Made by a program: the position numbers and the translations under genes. From Candidatus Ornithospirochaeta stercoripullorum (GTDB taxonomy: Bacteria > Spirochaetota > Spirochaetia > Sphaerochaetales > Sphaerochaetaceae), in the NCBI GenBank assembly GCA_017694595.1, contig JADIMT010000095.1, positions 1-37,036 of the forward strand: a stretch of DNA of 37,036 nucleotides, written 5' to 3'. The notes beneath the pieces are model-generated. The model was not told where the DNA came from, did no database searches, and was given only the letters and a program-made list of their open reading frames with translations. Of the stretch, positions 1 through 8,294 are shown piece by piece (position 1 is the first letter of the stretch; each line of letters opens with the position of its first letter).

Positions 1-85
1 CCGTATCCCTGCTCAAAGAGCTTCAGGCATTCCTGACGCTTCTCGTTCGGAATCCTCTGACGGAGGTACAAGGTTTTCTCTTCCA
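1..85 (-). CDS. Transposase-like helix-turn-helix protein, N-terminus only (partial)
   Basis: An open frame starts with ATG at 85 and runs off the left edge after 28 codons. A strong Shine-Dalgarno site (AAGGAGG) lies about 7 bases upstream of the ATG. The visible protein begins MEEKTLYLRQRIPNEKRQE and continues into LKLFEQGYG, which resembles the start of the small helix-turn-helix proteins of IS3-type elements, in which a phrase such as LFEQGYGYK precedes the DNA-binding helices. That resemblance is from memory and the domain itself lies outside the window, so the family is a suggestion. The start and ribosome binding site are clear. Confidence 0.45.
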
Positions 86-103
86 TCTTCGTCCTCCTTA
101 TGT

Positions 104-126
104 CTGCCTGCCAGAGAGGCAGGCAG
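104..126. other. Perfect 9-bp hairpin between lipoprotein and transposase-like gene
   Basis: CTGCCTGCC (104-112) and GGCAGGCAG (118-126) are exact complements around the loop AGAGA. The hairpin lies 12 bases past the lipoprotein stop and 18 bases before the next ATG on the same strand. No T-tract follows on either strand, so it is not a classic intrinsic terminator. It could be an end structure of a mobile element or an mRNA-stabilising hairpin. Confidence 0.5.
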
Positions 127-137
127 GATCCTAGCGA

Positions 138-1397
138 TTAGTTAGCTTTTGTGCTAAGTGTTGTTTTACACTCTGCATCAGGATAGTTAGAAAGGCTGAA
201 TGTAATTGGGAGCTCTGTACCTGCTGGATAGTTGTTTGGAACTGTGTATGCTTCAACTTCTGCTCCGTTTACTGTCATCACAAGATTCTCAAGAAGAACA
301 GCAGGTGTTACACCTTCAACAGCACCAACTGCCTGATCAGCCCATGTTGCTGTAACAGCAGTTGCATCATCGATGGAAATCTCAGTTCCAGCTGTGATAG
401 CCTCTGCTCCAGTAAGTGTTACTTTGAAAGATACAATCTTGTTTGGCTCAGCTGTTACATCGTGAGAAACCTTTGTAGCTTCATCAGTAGCACCAGTATT
501 TGCTGTTACTGTGATTGTATAAGTCTTGCCTTCCTCAAATTTAGATGTATTAGCAGTTACTTCAGCATTCCATGCAGCTGTAGAAGTTGCTTTTGGATAA
601 TTTGTTGAAACATTCGAATCTGTGCTCTTCACAACATTGCCACTAGCCATTGTGTATGTAACTACGATGTAATCCTCAGCATCTGCGATTGTTGCACCTT
701 CGATAGCGTAAGCTGTTGTTGCACCTTCTGCAAGAACTTCAAAATCAAAGCTCTCAAGGTAATCTTCCATAACAATCAGAGTTGCTGTATTCTCTCCATC
801 TTCAATAGCAGCCGGAGTTGCAGCACCTACTTTGAATGTAAGAGTTGCTTCGCCTGTTTTTGTGAATTTTTCATCAGAAATAAAACCTGCTGATTCAATC
901 GTGAACTCATCAGAAGCAAGCTCTCTCTCATAGACAACTTCATCATTATCAAGAGCATAAGCTGTTACAGTGTAGTCATCATTAAGGTTCTCTGTGCTGG
1001 AGTTCTTGTAATATGTCTTCTGGCCATCTTTAACTGCAACGTTGATTGCATCAAGTGTATAGCCTGTTGCAAGAACATCTGTAGAAACAGTTGCACCACC
1101 ATATGTGAAACCTGTGTAAGTAATTGTAGCAGCCTTTTTTGCCTCGCCTTCGACTACTGCATTACTAGACAGTGCAAGATCCGCAGCAGGGACAGTGAAA
1201 GTCTCACCATTGAATCTTGTTGCTGTTACTGTGTAGTCAGAAAGAGCTACTTCATCACCTACGAAATACTCAGGTGTACCCTCAGCAGTGATTGAGATTA
1301 CAGCCTGTTCATAGCCAGTAGATGCTGTATTATCGCATGCAGTGAATGCAAAGAGCATCAGAGCAGCGAGCACTCCAATAAGGATCGTTCTTTTCAT
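138..1397 (-). CDS. Surface lipoprotein with repeated Ig-like domains
   Basis: This 419-residue protein has a lipoprotein signal: MKRT, a hydrophobic run at 5-20, then a lipobox FTAC with Cys21, the relaxed type seen in spirochaetes. The rest is acidic, rich in Thr, Ala and Val, and made of about four beta-rich segments (roughly 30-110, 115-210, 215-330, 325-419). The phrase DYTVTA occurs at 54-59 and 141-146, with a related DYIVVTY at 242-248, as in tandem bacterial Ig-like domains. It should be an outer-membrane or surface-exposed lipoprotein; no enzymatic motif is visible. The start is preceded by a purine-rich site (GGAGGAAAGG) 7-16 bases upstream. Its promoter contains a ten-G tract, so expression may be switched on and off. 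The exact ligand or role cannot be read from the sequence. Confidence 0.85.
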   Translation of the reverse strand: MKRTILIGVLAALMLFAFTACDNTASTGYEQAVISITAEGTPEYFVGDEVALSDYTVTATRFNGETFTVPAADLALSSNAVVEGEAKKAATITYTGFTYGGATVSTDVLATGYTLDAINVAVKDGQKTYYKNSSTENLNDDYTVTAYALDNDEVVYERELASDEFTIESAGFISDEKFTKTGEATLTFKVGAATPAAIEDGENTATLIVMEDYLESFDFEVLAEGATTAYAIEGATIADAEDYIVVTYTMASGNVVKSTDSNVSTNYPKATSTAAWNAEVTANTSKFEEGKTYTITVTANTGATDEATKVSHDVTAEPNKIVSFKVTLTGAEAITAGTEISIDDATAVTATWADQAVGAVEGVTPAVLLENLVMTVNGAEVEAYTVPNNYPAGTELPITFSLSNYPDAECKTTLSTKAN

Positions 1398-1433
1398 AAT
1401 CGTTCCTTTCCTCCAAGTATGTTTTCTGCAAAT

Positions 1434-1465
1434 AGCCTACCCCCCCCCCGGTAGCGTTTTGTCAA
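1434..1465 (-). promoter_or_regulatory. Promoter with poly-G(10) tract between -35 and -10
   Basis: On the minus strand a consensus -35 TTGACA (1465-1460) is followed by a 20-bp spacer and a -10-like TAGGCT (1439-1434). The spacer contains ten consecutive G (1449-1440). Loss of three G would bring the spacer to the optimal 17 bp. The predicted start of transcription is near 1427, about 30 bases before the lipoprotein ATG. CTACC and GGTAG flank the tract as a short inverted repeat. The layout matches known phase-variable promoters, such as Neisseria porA and the G tracts upstream of Treponema pallidum tpr genes. Confidence 0.7.
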
Positions 1466-2126
1466 GCCTTTGTTTGAAAAATTTTGAAGAAAAGTTATCG
1501 CTAATGAACTGAGTCTACCCTGCTCAGGTTTGATTTTGTAATCAATAAATATTATGGAGCCATGAGCAAAAAGTAGCATTTAAAGCTTTTTTAGCTCACT
1601 CACGCTAATTTGGGGAGATTAATTCCAAGAACTTTTTCCATTTGAGCTTGTACTTCATAAATAAGTATATTGTTCTATATATTTGTTTGTGGATGCCCCA
1701 TGAAACAATATTGGCCCCCATGATGTTACAGCTATTGGATCTGTATCCTTTCTCACATTGCCATGAGCGTGAGGATGGGATTCATTTTCCTCAAGGCCAG
1801 TATCAGCAAGCTATTCACACTAACCCAGCGGTTTATGGCTTCTCATCATCCTGCAGTTCTTGCAACTGTTCTTGCCACTATTGTGATGCATCCCACATGT
1901 CTTCCATATCCATTCCATGCATTTTGTCAACATAGTTTGAACTTTTGGAGGTGCATGAAGCCCCTCAATACACCAAAGAGAGATCATATATTTTCAAAAC
2001 CCAGAAACATACGAATACGGAGGATCAAAAAAAAGGAAAATAGATTGCTTTCATCTACTTCCTGGAAACAGGGTCCGCAATTGGATTCATAAGAGACGCA
2101 TGTATCCGACATGCTTCATAAAAAAA
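1466..2126. other. Gene-poor stretch between lipoprotein promoter and hipBA
   Basis: No convincing intact gene is seen here. Open frames on the plus strand (for example 1642-1935 and 1763-2092) overlap each other, lack ribosome binding sites and have Cys/His/Ser-rich translations unlike real proteins. On the minus strand there are short coding-like pieces interrupted by stops, listed separately as a possible pseudogene. A 6-bp hairpin, GCATGT-ATCCG-ACATGC, sits at 2098-2114 just before the hipB operator. Confidence 0.5.
1655..1810 (-). pseudogene. Possible decayed coding fragment
   Basis: One minus-strand frame stays open for 51 codons from 1810 to a TGA at 1655 and has a plausible protein composition (for example GNVRKDTDPIAVTSWGP). 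It has no start codon and is preceded by stops. Another open segment further upstream on the same strand (about 1840-1925) is in a different frame and is broken by TAG and TAA. The pattern fits a gene eroded by frameshifts and stops. The family is not recognised, and chance is a real alternative. Confidence 0.22.
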
Positions 2127-2182
2127 TAATAATATTTTATCATTTTCTTGTGTTTTATCTGTAAAGTGATAAAATATTATTA
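2127..2182 (+). promoter_or_regulatory. hipBA promoter/operator with 16-bp inverted repeat
   Basis: TAATAATATTTTATCA (2127-2142) and its exact complement (2167-2182) face each other across 24 bases and end just before the hipB ATG at 2184. A -10-like TAAAAT (2170-2175) lies inside the right arm, with a weak -35 TTGTGT at 2148-2153. HipB-family antitoxins usually repress their own operon by binding such inverted repeats, so this is the likely autoregulatory operator. The short distance to the ATG implies little or no 5' leader. Confidence 0.7.
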
Positions 2183-2183
2183 C

Positions 2184-2477
2184 ATGATTAATCTTGATGA
2201 ATTCGGCATGATGCCGATAGAAATTCAGAAAGAAATTGCAAGGAAGGAAAAGGAACGGAGGAAGCAAAAGGGTATCACACAAGAGGAGATGGCACAGCGT
2301 GCAGGTCTTTCTCTTTCCTCCTTGAGGCGCTTTGAGCAGACGGGCGAGATTTCATTCGCATCCCTGGTGAGAATTGGAGCTGTCCTCGATGACGAGAAGG
2401 CATTTCTGAATCTCTTTGAACCACAAGAGTACAAGTCGATGAAGGAGTTGTTAGATGCGAAACGTAGAAAAGGCTGA
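2184..2477 (+). CDS. HipB-like antitoxin, Cro/CI-type HTH regulator
   Basis: This 97-residue protein has one XRE/Cro-CI helix-turn-helix in the middle (ITQEEMAQRAGLSLSSLRRFEQTG), preceded by a charged helix rich in Lys and Arg. The start at 2184 is preferred over a TTG at 2148 because the inverted-repeat operator and the -10 would otherwise fall inside the gene. There is no clear Shine-Dalgarno site. It overlaps hipA by 23 bp, so the two are translationally coupled. In the HipBA family the antitoxin binds and neutralises the HipA kinase and represses the operon. The AT-rich operator and flanks stand out from the surrounding genes, which may indicate a horizontally acquired module. Confidence 0.8.
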   Translation: MINLDEFGMMPIEIQKEIARKEKERRKQKGITQEEMAQRAGLSLSSLRRFEQTGEISFASLVRIGAVLDDEKAFLNLFEPQEYKSMKELLDAKRRKG

Positions 2478-3564
2478 TGTGATGGCATCCGGCAGGTTCG
2501 TCGGGACTATTGCTCTGACTGACCGCGGACTCACTGCGTTTGAATACTCACCTCAGTGGATTGAATCTGGCTTCTCAATCAGCCCATTTTCCCTCCCTTT
2601 GAAGCCTGGACTCTTCACAGCAACTAACAGCGCCTTTGAGTATATAGCTGGAGTTTTCGATGACTGCCTGCCAGATGGGTGGGGACGGCTTCTCACAGAT
2701 AGATACTTGGCAAGTCTCGGAATTGATCCTACACAGACAAGCATCATCACACGATTGTGCATGCTAGGTGATAACTCTTCGGGCCTTCTAGAGTTCATTC
2801 CTCGATTTGAGGAAAGCAAAGGAACAGACAAGCTGGATCTTGATGCTTCTTTCAGCACATCCAGGCTCATCCTGGCAGAAAAGGATATCTCCAAGTACGC
2901 CATGGACGACCTATTCCACAATGGTGGTTCATCAGGAGGTGCAAGGCCGAAAATCAATGCGCGTATTGACGGAGAACTCTGGATTGTAAAGTTTCCGACA
3001 TCCATGGACGGTGAAGATGCAGGTGTGAAGGAATACGATTGCAACCTGCGGGCTGTCGATGCCGGACTTGATACTGCCAGTTTCCGACTGATGGAATCAA
3101 AGCTGACAAAAGGATTCTTCGCCAGCAAACGCTTCGACAGGAAAAATGGGAAACGGATCCACATGATCAGCCTGTCAGGCCTACTGGAATCATCTCATAG
3201 ATCCCCCTCCCTGGATTACAGACATCTGTTCAAAGCGACACACTTCCTTACAAAAGATGAAAACCAGATGTATGAGGCGTTCAGGAGAGCGGTTTTCAAC
3301 GTGAAGATCGGCAATCAGGATGACCATGGAAAGAATTTCTCATTCCTGTACGATGAAGTATCCAGAAAATGGCATCTTTCCCCCGCCTATGACCTCACTA
3401 TCAGCACAACCTATTATGGAGAACACTCGACTTCAGTATGTGGAAAGGGGAAAAACATTACTGATGATGATTTGAGAAGGCTGGCAGACGAAGCCGGCCT
3501 GGACAGTAGAAAGAGAGAGGAGATTCTGAATGACGTCAGCACAGCATGTCGGACAATCAGCTGA
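2455..3564 (+). CDS. hipA: HipA-family serine/threonine kinase toxin
   Basis: This 369-residue protein carries the HipA fold. The N-terminal subdomain covers about 1-110. A Gly-rich loop, GGSSGGARPK, spans 157-166, and a nucleotide-binding Lys lies in WIVKFP near 179. The catalytic signature FNVKIGNQDDHGKN is at 281-294, with the catalytic Asp in DDH and a metal-binding Asn. LSPAYDL at 308-314 supplies the second metal-binding Asp. All key residues are present, so it should be active. Known HipA kinases phosphorylate aminoacyl-tRNA synthetases and arrest growth. It is shorter than E. coli HipA (440 residues). The start at 2455 has AAGGAG about 7 bases upstream, inside hipB. A stem AGCATGTC/GACATGCT brackets the stop codon but has no T-tract. 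Confidence 0.92.
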   Translation: MRNVEKADVMASGRFVGTIALTDRGLTAFEYSPQWIESGFSISPFSLPLKPGLFTATNSAFEYIAGVFDDCLPDGWGRLLTDRYLASLGIDPTQTSIITRLCMLGDNSSGLLEFIPRFEESKGTDKLDLDASFSTSRLILAEKDISKYAMDDLFHNGGSSGGARPKINARIDGELWIVKFPTSMDGEDAGVKEYDCNLRAVDAGLDTASFRLMESKLTKGFFASKRFDRKNGKRIHMISLSGLLESSHRSPSLDYRHLFKATHFLTKDENQMYEAFRRAVFNVKIGNQDDHGKNFSFLYDEVSRKWHLSPAYDLTISTTYYGEHSTSVCGKGKNITDDDLRRLADEAGLDSRKREEILNDVSTACRTIS

Positions 3565-3640
3565 CATGCTATCACTCTGACCATAGAAGCAAATCAGTTT
3601 TCCATGTCTTATCTAGATTAAAGGGGACAATGATTTTATT

Positions 3641-3691
3641 CAAATATGATTATACAATAAATATTGCTTATATATCGTACAAATATGATTA
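3641..3691 (+). repeat. Direct repeat CAAATATGATTA x2 in hipA-dinG gap
   Basis: CAAATATGATTA occurs at 3641-3652 and again at 3680-3691, 39 bp apart, in the AT-rich 131-bp gap between the convergent hipA and dinG genes. No function is evident. The pair could be the scar of a duplication or a boundary of the hipBA insertion. Confidence 0.5.
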
Positions 3692-3695
3692 AGTT

Positions 3696-5762
3696 TCAAT
3701 ATAAGAATCTCTCTATTTTATCACCAATATTAGATAACATTGCATCTTCTGGAATATAACAATCGGGCAATGATGATATCATAATCCTGCCATAACCTTT
3801 TCTTGTGATACGACCATCAAGAATCAGTACAACTCCCCTGTCGCTTTCTGTCCTGATAAGCCTTCCCAGTCCTTGCTTCAATCTGAGTGTTGCATCAGGG
3901 ATAGTCATCTCCATGAACGATGAAGAACCATCCTTCTCCAGTTTCGCGCTGCGTGCTCTGACAATAGGAGTTGATGGTACTGTGAAAGGAAGCTTCACGA
4001 TAACGACAAGCCGAAGCGTGTCACCTGGGGCATCCACACCTTCCCAGAAAGAAGAAACTGCAAAAAGCGAGCTATCCTTGTTTTTCCTGAACGAATCAAA
4101 CAGCACTGAGCGTGGTGTACGTTCATCCTGGACGAGCAATGATGGAAGCACATCTCTCAGTCTCAGATATGCTTCCTTCATCATCTTCTTCGACGTGAAG
4201 AGCACAAGCGCACCGCCGCCTGAAGATTCTATAGCCGCTTTGACAGCTGCTGTCACATACTCAGTATATGCTTCCGTATTCTCATTGGAGAATGCTGAGG
4301 CATCTCGAGGAAGGAGAAGCATCAGGTTCTTCCTGTATTCAAATGGAGACTGGAAGATACCTTTCTCAATCCTGTCACGCTCCTCCCATAGTCCTGATTG
4401 CTTCTCAAAGTACTCAAAACTTCCATTTACGCTCAGAGTTGCGGAAGAGAAGATCATAGAATCCAGATGGGAGACAAGCACGCGGGAAAGGACAGCACCA
4501 GTATTCATTGGTGCAAGGTGGATCTCGACATCACCATCCGCTCCGACTTGAGAGTATGGTATCTCATCATTCCAGGAAGAGAAACGAATCCAATCACGGA
4601 GCGTGTCGGCAAAGAGTGCAAGCGATCTGCCATAACGTTTGATGAGATCGACAAAGATCTCGTTCGCCTCTGATGGCTCATCGCTGTACGCATTCTGGAT
4701 TGAGATTCCAATGTTATCCATCTCACTCGCAGGACCTTCTCCTGCAGCGACAAGCTCCCTGTACTCCCTGTAGAATTCTGGAGTAAAGAGCACTTCCCTG
4801 TCTCTTGTGTCCAGCTTAGCTTTCAAAAGAGAATTGAACTCGTTGAGCATCGTGCGCAGATGTGCAATCCTGTTCTTCAGATTCTTCCCAAAGCCTCTTT
4901 CCTTCTCTTCAGTGGACAGGAAATCAATGATGGACGATGAACCAAATCGGGACTCCTTCCGTGTAAGGTAATCCAGCACCTTGCCTACTCTGAATGATGA
5001 GTAAGTACGCGAAAGCACATCAGTTGCTTCAGCTTCGATATGATGCGCTTCATCCATCACGACAACTGAGTATCCAGGGAGGACTGCATCTTCTTCATAG
5101 CTCAGCTCGGACTCTGCCCTGTTCTTTGCATCAAGCAGCAAAAGATGGTGATTAGTGACGATTACTTTAGCGCGCTGAGCCTGGCGTCTTGCATTGTAAT
5201 ACCAGCACTGGCCTGCATATGGGCAGCGGTAGCCTAAGCAATCTTTATCATCGGAAGCAAAAGAATAGAAAAAGGTAGCTGGAACACCTTTCGGCATATC
5301 CTGAAGCACCCCGCTCTCAGTTTCAGTCGTCCATTTCTCAAAAAGCAACTCTTTCTCGTCGCGCAATTCTTTCAGAAGGCTTTTCTCATTTCTCGCCTCG
5401 TTGAAACGACGGATGCAAAGATAGTTGCCACGTCCATAGAGAATAGCAGTCTCAGTATCCAAGCCCAAGGCAGCTTTGACAGCTGGGATGTCTTTATCAT
5501 AAAGCTGCTTCTGCAACGTTATCGTGCTTGTCGTGATGATGAACCTGCGCGATTCATTGCTGGCAGATGAAAGAAAGACAGGGACCAGATATGCATAACT
5601 CTTGCCTGTTCCAGTACCTGCCTCGATGATAGCATGCCTGTTTTCCAATAGCGCTCTCTCTACAAGCATAGCCATCTCGTACTGTCCTTCACGGAAGGAA
5701 TAATCAGGGATGGCTTTATCTAAAGCGCCACCGGGAGAAAAGGCATCTTCTACAGAGATCAT
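3696..5762 (-). CDS. dinG: DinG/XPD-family ATP-dependent DNA helicase
   Basis: This 688-residue superfamily 2 helicase has Walker A AGTGTGKS (48-55), a DEAH box in VVMDEAHHIE (235-243), and four cysteines at 116, 175, 180 and 186 in the spacing of the XPD/DinG iron-sulfur domain. The C-terminal half has FWEGVDAPGDTLR and the arginine-finger motif GLGRLIRTESDRG. The family unwinds DNA 5' to 3' and resolves structures in DNA repair or replication. It is the last gene of the cvpA-holB-ntrB-ntrC-dinG run and overlaps the upstream regulator by ATGA, so it is translationally coupled. No terminator was seen after it. The family is secure; orthology to E. coli DinG rather than YoaA is less sure. Confidence 0.92.
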   Translation of the reverse strand: MISVEDAFSPGGALDKAIPDYSFREGQYEMAMLVERALLENRHAIIEAGTGTGKSYAYLVPVFLSSASNESRRFIITTSTITLQKQLYDKDIPAVKAALGLDTETAILYGRGNYLCIRRFNEARNEKSLLKELRDEKELLFEKWTTETESGVLQDMPKGVPATFFYSFASDDKDCLGYRCPYAGQCWYYNARRQAQRAKVIVTNHHLLLLDAKNRAESELSYEEDAVLPGYSVVVMDEAHHIEAEATDVLSRTYSSFRVGKVLDYLTRKESRFGSSSIIDFLSTEEKERGFGKNLKNRIAHLRTMLNEFNSLLKAKLDTRDREVLFTPEFYREYRELVAAGEGPASEMDNIGISIQNAYSDEPSEANEIFVDLIKRYGRSLALFADTLRDWIRFSSWNDEIPYSQVGADGDVEIHLAPMNTGAVLSRVLVSHLDSMIFSSATLSVNGSFEYFEKQSGLWEERDRIEKGIFQSPFEYRKNLMLLLPRDASAFSNENTEAYTEYVTAAVKAAIESSGGGALVLFTSKKMMKEAYLRLRDVLPSLLVQDERTPRSVLFDSFRKNKDSSLFAVSSFWEGVDAPGDTLRLVVIVKLPFTVPSTPIVRARSAKLEKDGSSSFMEMTIPDATLRLKQGLGRLIRTESDRGVVLILDGRITRKGYGRIMISSLPDCYIPEDAMLSNIGDKIERFLY

Positions 5763-7123
5763 TTCTCCTCTTCTCCGATTTTCAGATCCTGCATACGTCT
5801 TGTGATAGTCTTCCTGCCGATACCAAGAAGCTCTGCAGCTTTAGTCTTATTGCCCTTCGCAAAGGAGATAGTCTCAAGAATAAGACGCTTCTCAGCTTCA
5901 TCAAGCGTGATGGGAAGCTCAAAGGAGATTCTGCTGCCATTTCCAGATTCCCTGACTTGCTGAGGAAGATCGTCTTTATCGATATACTTGCCTTTGCAAA
6001 GCACTACTGCTGATTCTATCGCATTCTTAAGCTCCCTGATATTCCCAGGCCAGGAGTATGACATGAGAGCTTTTGCAGCAGCTGGCGTGAAGCCTTCAAT
6101 CTTTCTTTTGTCTTCTTTGTTGAATGTCTCAAGGAACGAAGCTGCGAGAAGATTTATATCTTCCTTTCTCTCCCTCAGCGAAGGAACCTCAATTCTGACA
6201 ACATTGAGCCTGTAGTAGAGATCTTCCCTGAAGTTGCCTTTCTTCACTTCCTCCTCAAGATTCCTGTTTGTCGCGCAGATGACTCTGACATCGACAGCTA
6301 TGGGCTTTTCTCCTCCGACTCTCTCGAATTCACGCTCCTGCAAGACTCTCAGAAGCTTTACCTGTGTGGAGAGATCAATCTCACCAATCTCATCGAGGAA
6401 GATAGTACCGCCGTCAGCAAGCTCAAAGCGACCTTTCTTCAGGCCTGTCGCGCCTGTGAATGCTCCCTTCTCGTGCCCGAAGAGCTCATCTTCCAGAAGA
6501 GATGCGCTGAGAGCAGCAGCATGCACTTTCACAAAAGGTTTATCGGAGCGGGACGAGAGTGCTACAAGGGCATCTGCTACAAGTTCTTTACCTGTGCCAG
6601 ATTCACCTGTGACAAGGACAGTCGCTCTTGTATCTGCAACTTGTTCAATCAGCTGCATCATTGCGCTGACTTTCTGGGATCTTCCAATGATTCTGGTGTA
6701 GCCCTTCTCACGTCTAAGTCTGGCGAGCTCTTCAGAGAGCTTCCTGTTCTGCTCTTTCAGCTCGGACGCGGTAATGCTCTTCTTCACAACCAGCGCCAGC
6801 TTGTCGATATCGACAGGCTTTGTGAAGAAATCGACAGCGCCATCCCTCATTGTCTCAACAGCTGTCTCTATAGTCCCATGACCAGTGAGAACAATGACTG
6901 GAAGCATTGGATAGGAAGAAGAAATCCTCTTCAGAAGCTCGTAGCCATCCATGCCTGGCATCCTCAGATCCGTGATGACGAGATCAACAAGATTCTTCTG
7001 CAGCTTATCCCAGGCTTCATTGCCGTCGGCTGCTGTAATCACCTGATAACCTTCATCTTCAAATGCCAGTCGCAGGCCTGAAAGTATATTCTTCTCGTCA
7101 TCAGCAATCAGAAGTGTCGCCAT
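5759..7123 (-). CDS. NtrC-family sigma-54-dependent response regulator
   Basis: This 454-residue protein has the full three-domain plan. The receiver domain (about 1-120) has acidic pocket D8/D9, phosphoacceptor D52 in VITDLRMPGMDG and Lys102. The AAA+ domain (about 143-380) has Walker A GESGTGKE (173-180), the sigma-54 contact loop GAFTGA (220-225) and Walker B IFLDE. A Fis-type helix-turn-helix closes the protein (NKTKAAELLGIGRKTITRRM). It should activate sigma-54 promoters when phosphorylated, presumably by the kinase just upstream. The ATG at 7123 is chosen over an upstream GTG because AAGGAGG lies 7 bases before it and the protein then begins exactly at the receiver domain. It overlaps the kinase gene by 23 bp. 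The target genes are unknown. Confidence 0.93.
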   Translation of the reverse strand: MATLLIADDEKNILSGLRLAFEDEGYQVITAADGNEAWDKLQKNLVDLVITDLRMPGMDGYELLKRISSSYPMLPVIVLTGHGTIETAVETMRDGAVDFFTKPVDIDKLALVVKKSITASELKEQNRKLSEELARLRREKGYTRIIGRSQKVSAMMQLIEQVADTRATVLVTGESGTGKELVADALVALSSRSDKPFVKVHAAALSASLLEDELFGHEKGAFTGATGLKKGRFELADGGTIFLDEIGEIDLSTQVKLLRVLQEREFERVGGEKPIAVDVRVICATNRNLEEEVKKGNFREDLYYRLNVVRIEVPSLRERKEDINLLAASFLETFNKEDKRKIEGFTPAAAKALMSYSWPGNIRELKNAIESAVVLCKGKYIDKDDLPQQVRESGNGSRISFELPITLDEAEKRLILETISFAKGNKTKAAELLGIGRKTITRRMQDLKIGEEEK

Positions 7124-8294
7124 TAGTAGCCTCCTTGTCTCCGATAGCTTTCCTCTCACTTGCAGGAACAGGCAGCTTTATAGTGAAAACAGTCCCCTTG
7201 CCAGGTTCGGAAGATACGAAGATATCGCCACGATGCTCTTTGATAACTTTATAGACAACAGTCAGTCCCAGACCAGTGCCGGAAGCTTTTGTCGTAAAAT
7301 ATGGCTCAAAGATCTTGCCAAGCTGCTCCTCATCGATTCCTGTTCCTGTATCCTCCACCCTGATTGTCTCCCAGTTCCCGTCTAGATAGACAAAGATAGA
7401 GAGCTTGCCTCCTCCAGGCATTGCTGAGAAAGCATTTTCCACTATATTCAGCAAGCTCTGGCGCAAATAGCGCGCATCAAGCTCAACCCTTGGCAGAAAT
7501 TTCTCTATCTCTGCAACGACCTTGATGCCTTTTTCATCTGCTTCAGGAGAGAGGAATGTCACAAGGTCATTGATGACTCCCTCCAAAGAACCAAGCCTTA
7601 GCTCTATATTCATCGGACGCACGGCGAAAAGGAAGTCAACAGCAATCTTATTGAGATGATCAATCTCCTCATCGAGCACTGTAAGATAGCGCTCCGCTCC
7701 CTCTTCATCGAGACATCCTTTATTCCTCAGCACTTTTCGCATTAGCTGCAGATGAATCTTCATAGCAGCCAGAGGGTTCTTGATCTCATGTGCAATACCA
7801 GCCGCCATCGTTGTCATGGAGGCCAGGCTCTCTGTACGCCTGAGACGTGTCTCCTTCATTATCTCCTCTGTGATATCAGCAATCTTGACATCCACATAGG
7901 AAGCAGAAGGAAGCGTGAGAAAAGTAAAGGAAATCCGTTCAGTACGTACTTCATTACCTTTTTGGAAAGCAAAGTCCTGCGCTTCAGCCTTCTCTTCTCC
8001 AGAGAAGACAGCCTGCAGAAATTCTTTTACATCCTTATCGATAAGCATCTCGCTGAGCTTAAGCCCTGGGCGGAGCTTCTTGCGCCTGTCAGAAGGCAGA
8101 AGGTGGAAAGCAGCATTGTTAATGTATTTGATGGTTCCATCATTCGTGAAGATTATATGTCCATCAGGAAGAGAGGCAATAAGCGCTTCAAGCATATCGG
8201 CATCAGCCATCTGGTTCTGGACAAGCTTCTTCAATTCCCCTTCTGGAAGCGAGCAAAGATCGTCTATAACTTTTGTCAGCAGTTTATTCGCCAT
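7101..8294 (-). CDS. Soluble PAS-domain sensor histidine kinase (NtrB/AtoS type)
   Basis: This 397-residue kinase has no membrane segments. A PAS domain lies at about 35-145 (DGHIIFTNDGTIKYINNAA). The dimerisation/phosphoacceptor helix has His169 in AAGIAHEIKNPL. The ATPase domain has the N box (LLNIVENAFSAMP), G1 (VEDTGTGID), an F box (FEPYFTTK) and G2 (GTGLGL). It should sense an internal signal and phosphorylate the adjacent regulator. Its ATG overlaps the end of holB by 11 bp and follows GAGGGAG at about 9 bases. The position behind holB is unusual for an NtrB-type kinase and gives no hint of the signal. Confidence 0.92.
   Translation of the reverse strand: MANKLLTKVIDDLCSLPEGELKKLVQNQMADADMLEALIASLPDGHIIFTNDGTIKYINNAAFHLLPSDRRKKLRPGLKLSEMLIDKDVKEFLQAVFSGEEKAEAQDFAFQKGNEVRTERISFTFLTLPSASYVDVKIADITEEIMKETRLRRTESLASMTTMAAGIAHEIKNPLAAMKIHLQLMRKVLRNKGCLDEEGAERYLTVLDEEIDHLNKIAVDFLFAVRPMNIELRLGSLEGVINDLVTFLSPEADEKGIKVVAEIEKFLPRVELDARYLRQSLLNIVENAFSAMPGGGKLSIFVYLDGNWETIRVEDTGTGIDEEQLGKIFEPYFTTKASGTGLGLTVVYKVIKEHRGDIFVSSEPGKGTVFTIKLPVPASERKAIGDKEATNGDTSDC

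Noticed and set aside
1394-1579. 61-codon minus-strand frame upstream of the lipoprotein
   Set aside because: It would place the TTGACA/poly-G promoter inside a gene, has no Shine-Dalgarno and has no recognisable product.
1642-2092. Two overlapping plus-strand open frames of about 100 codons
   Set aside because: No ribosome binding sites, Cys/His/Ser-rich translations without a family, and mutual overlap; they look like chance frames over a decayed minus-strand region.
3544-3571. Stem AGCATGTC/GACATGCT at the end of hipA as terminator
   Set aside because: The 12-base loop and lack of a T-tract argue against intrinsic termination; it is only noted in the hipA entry.
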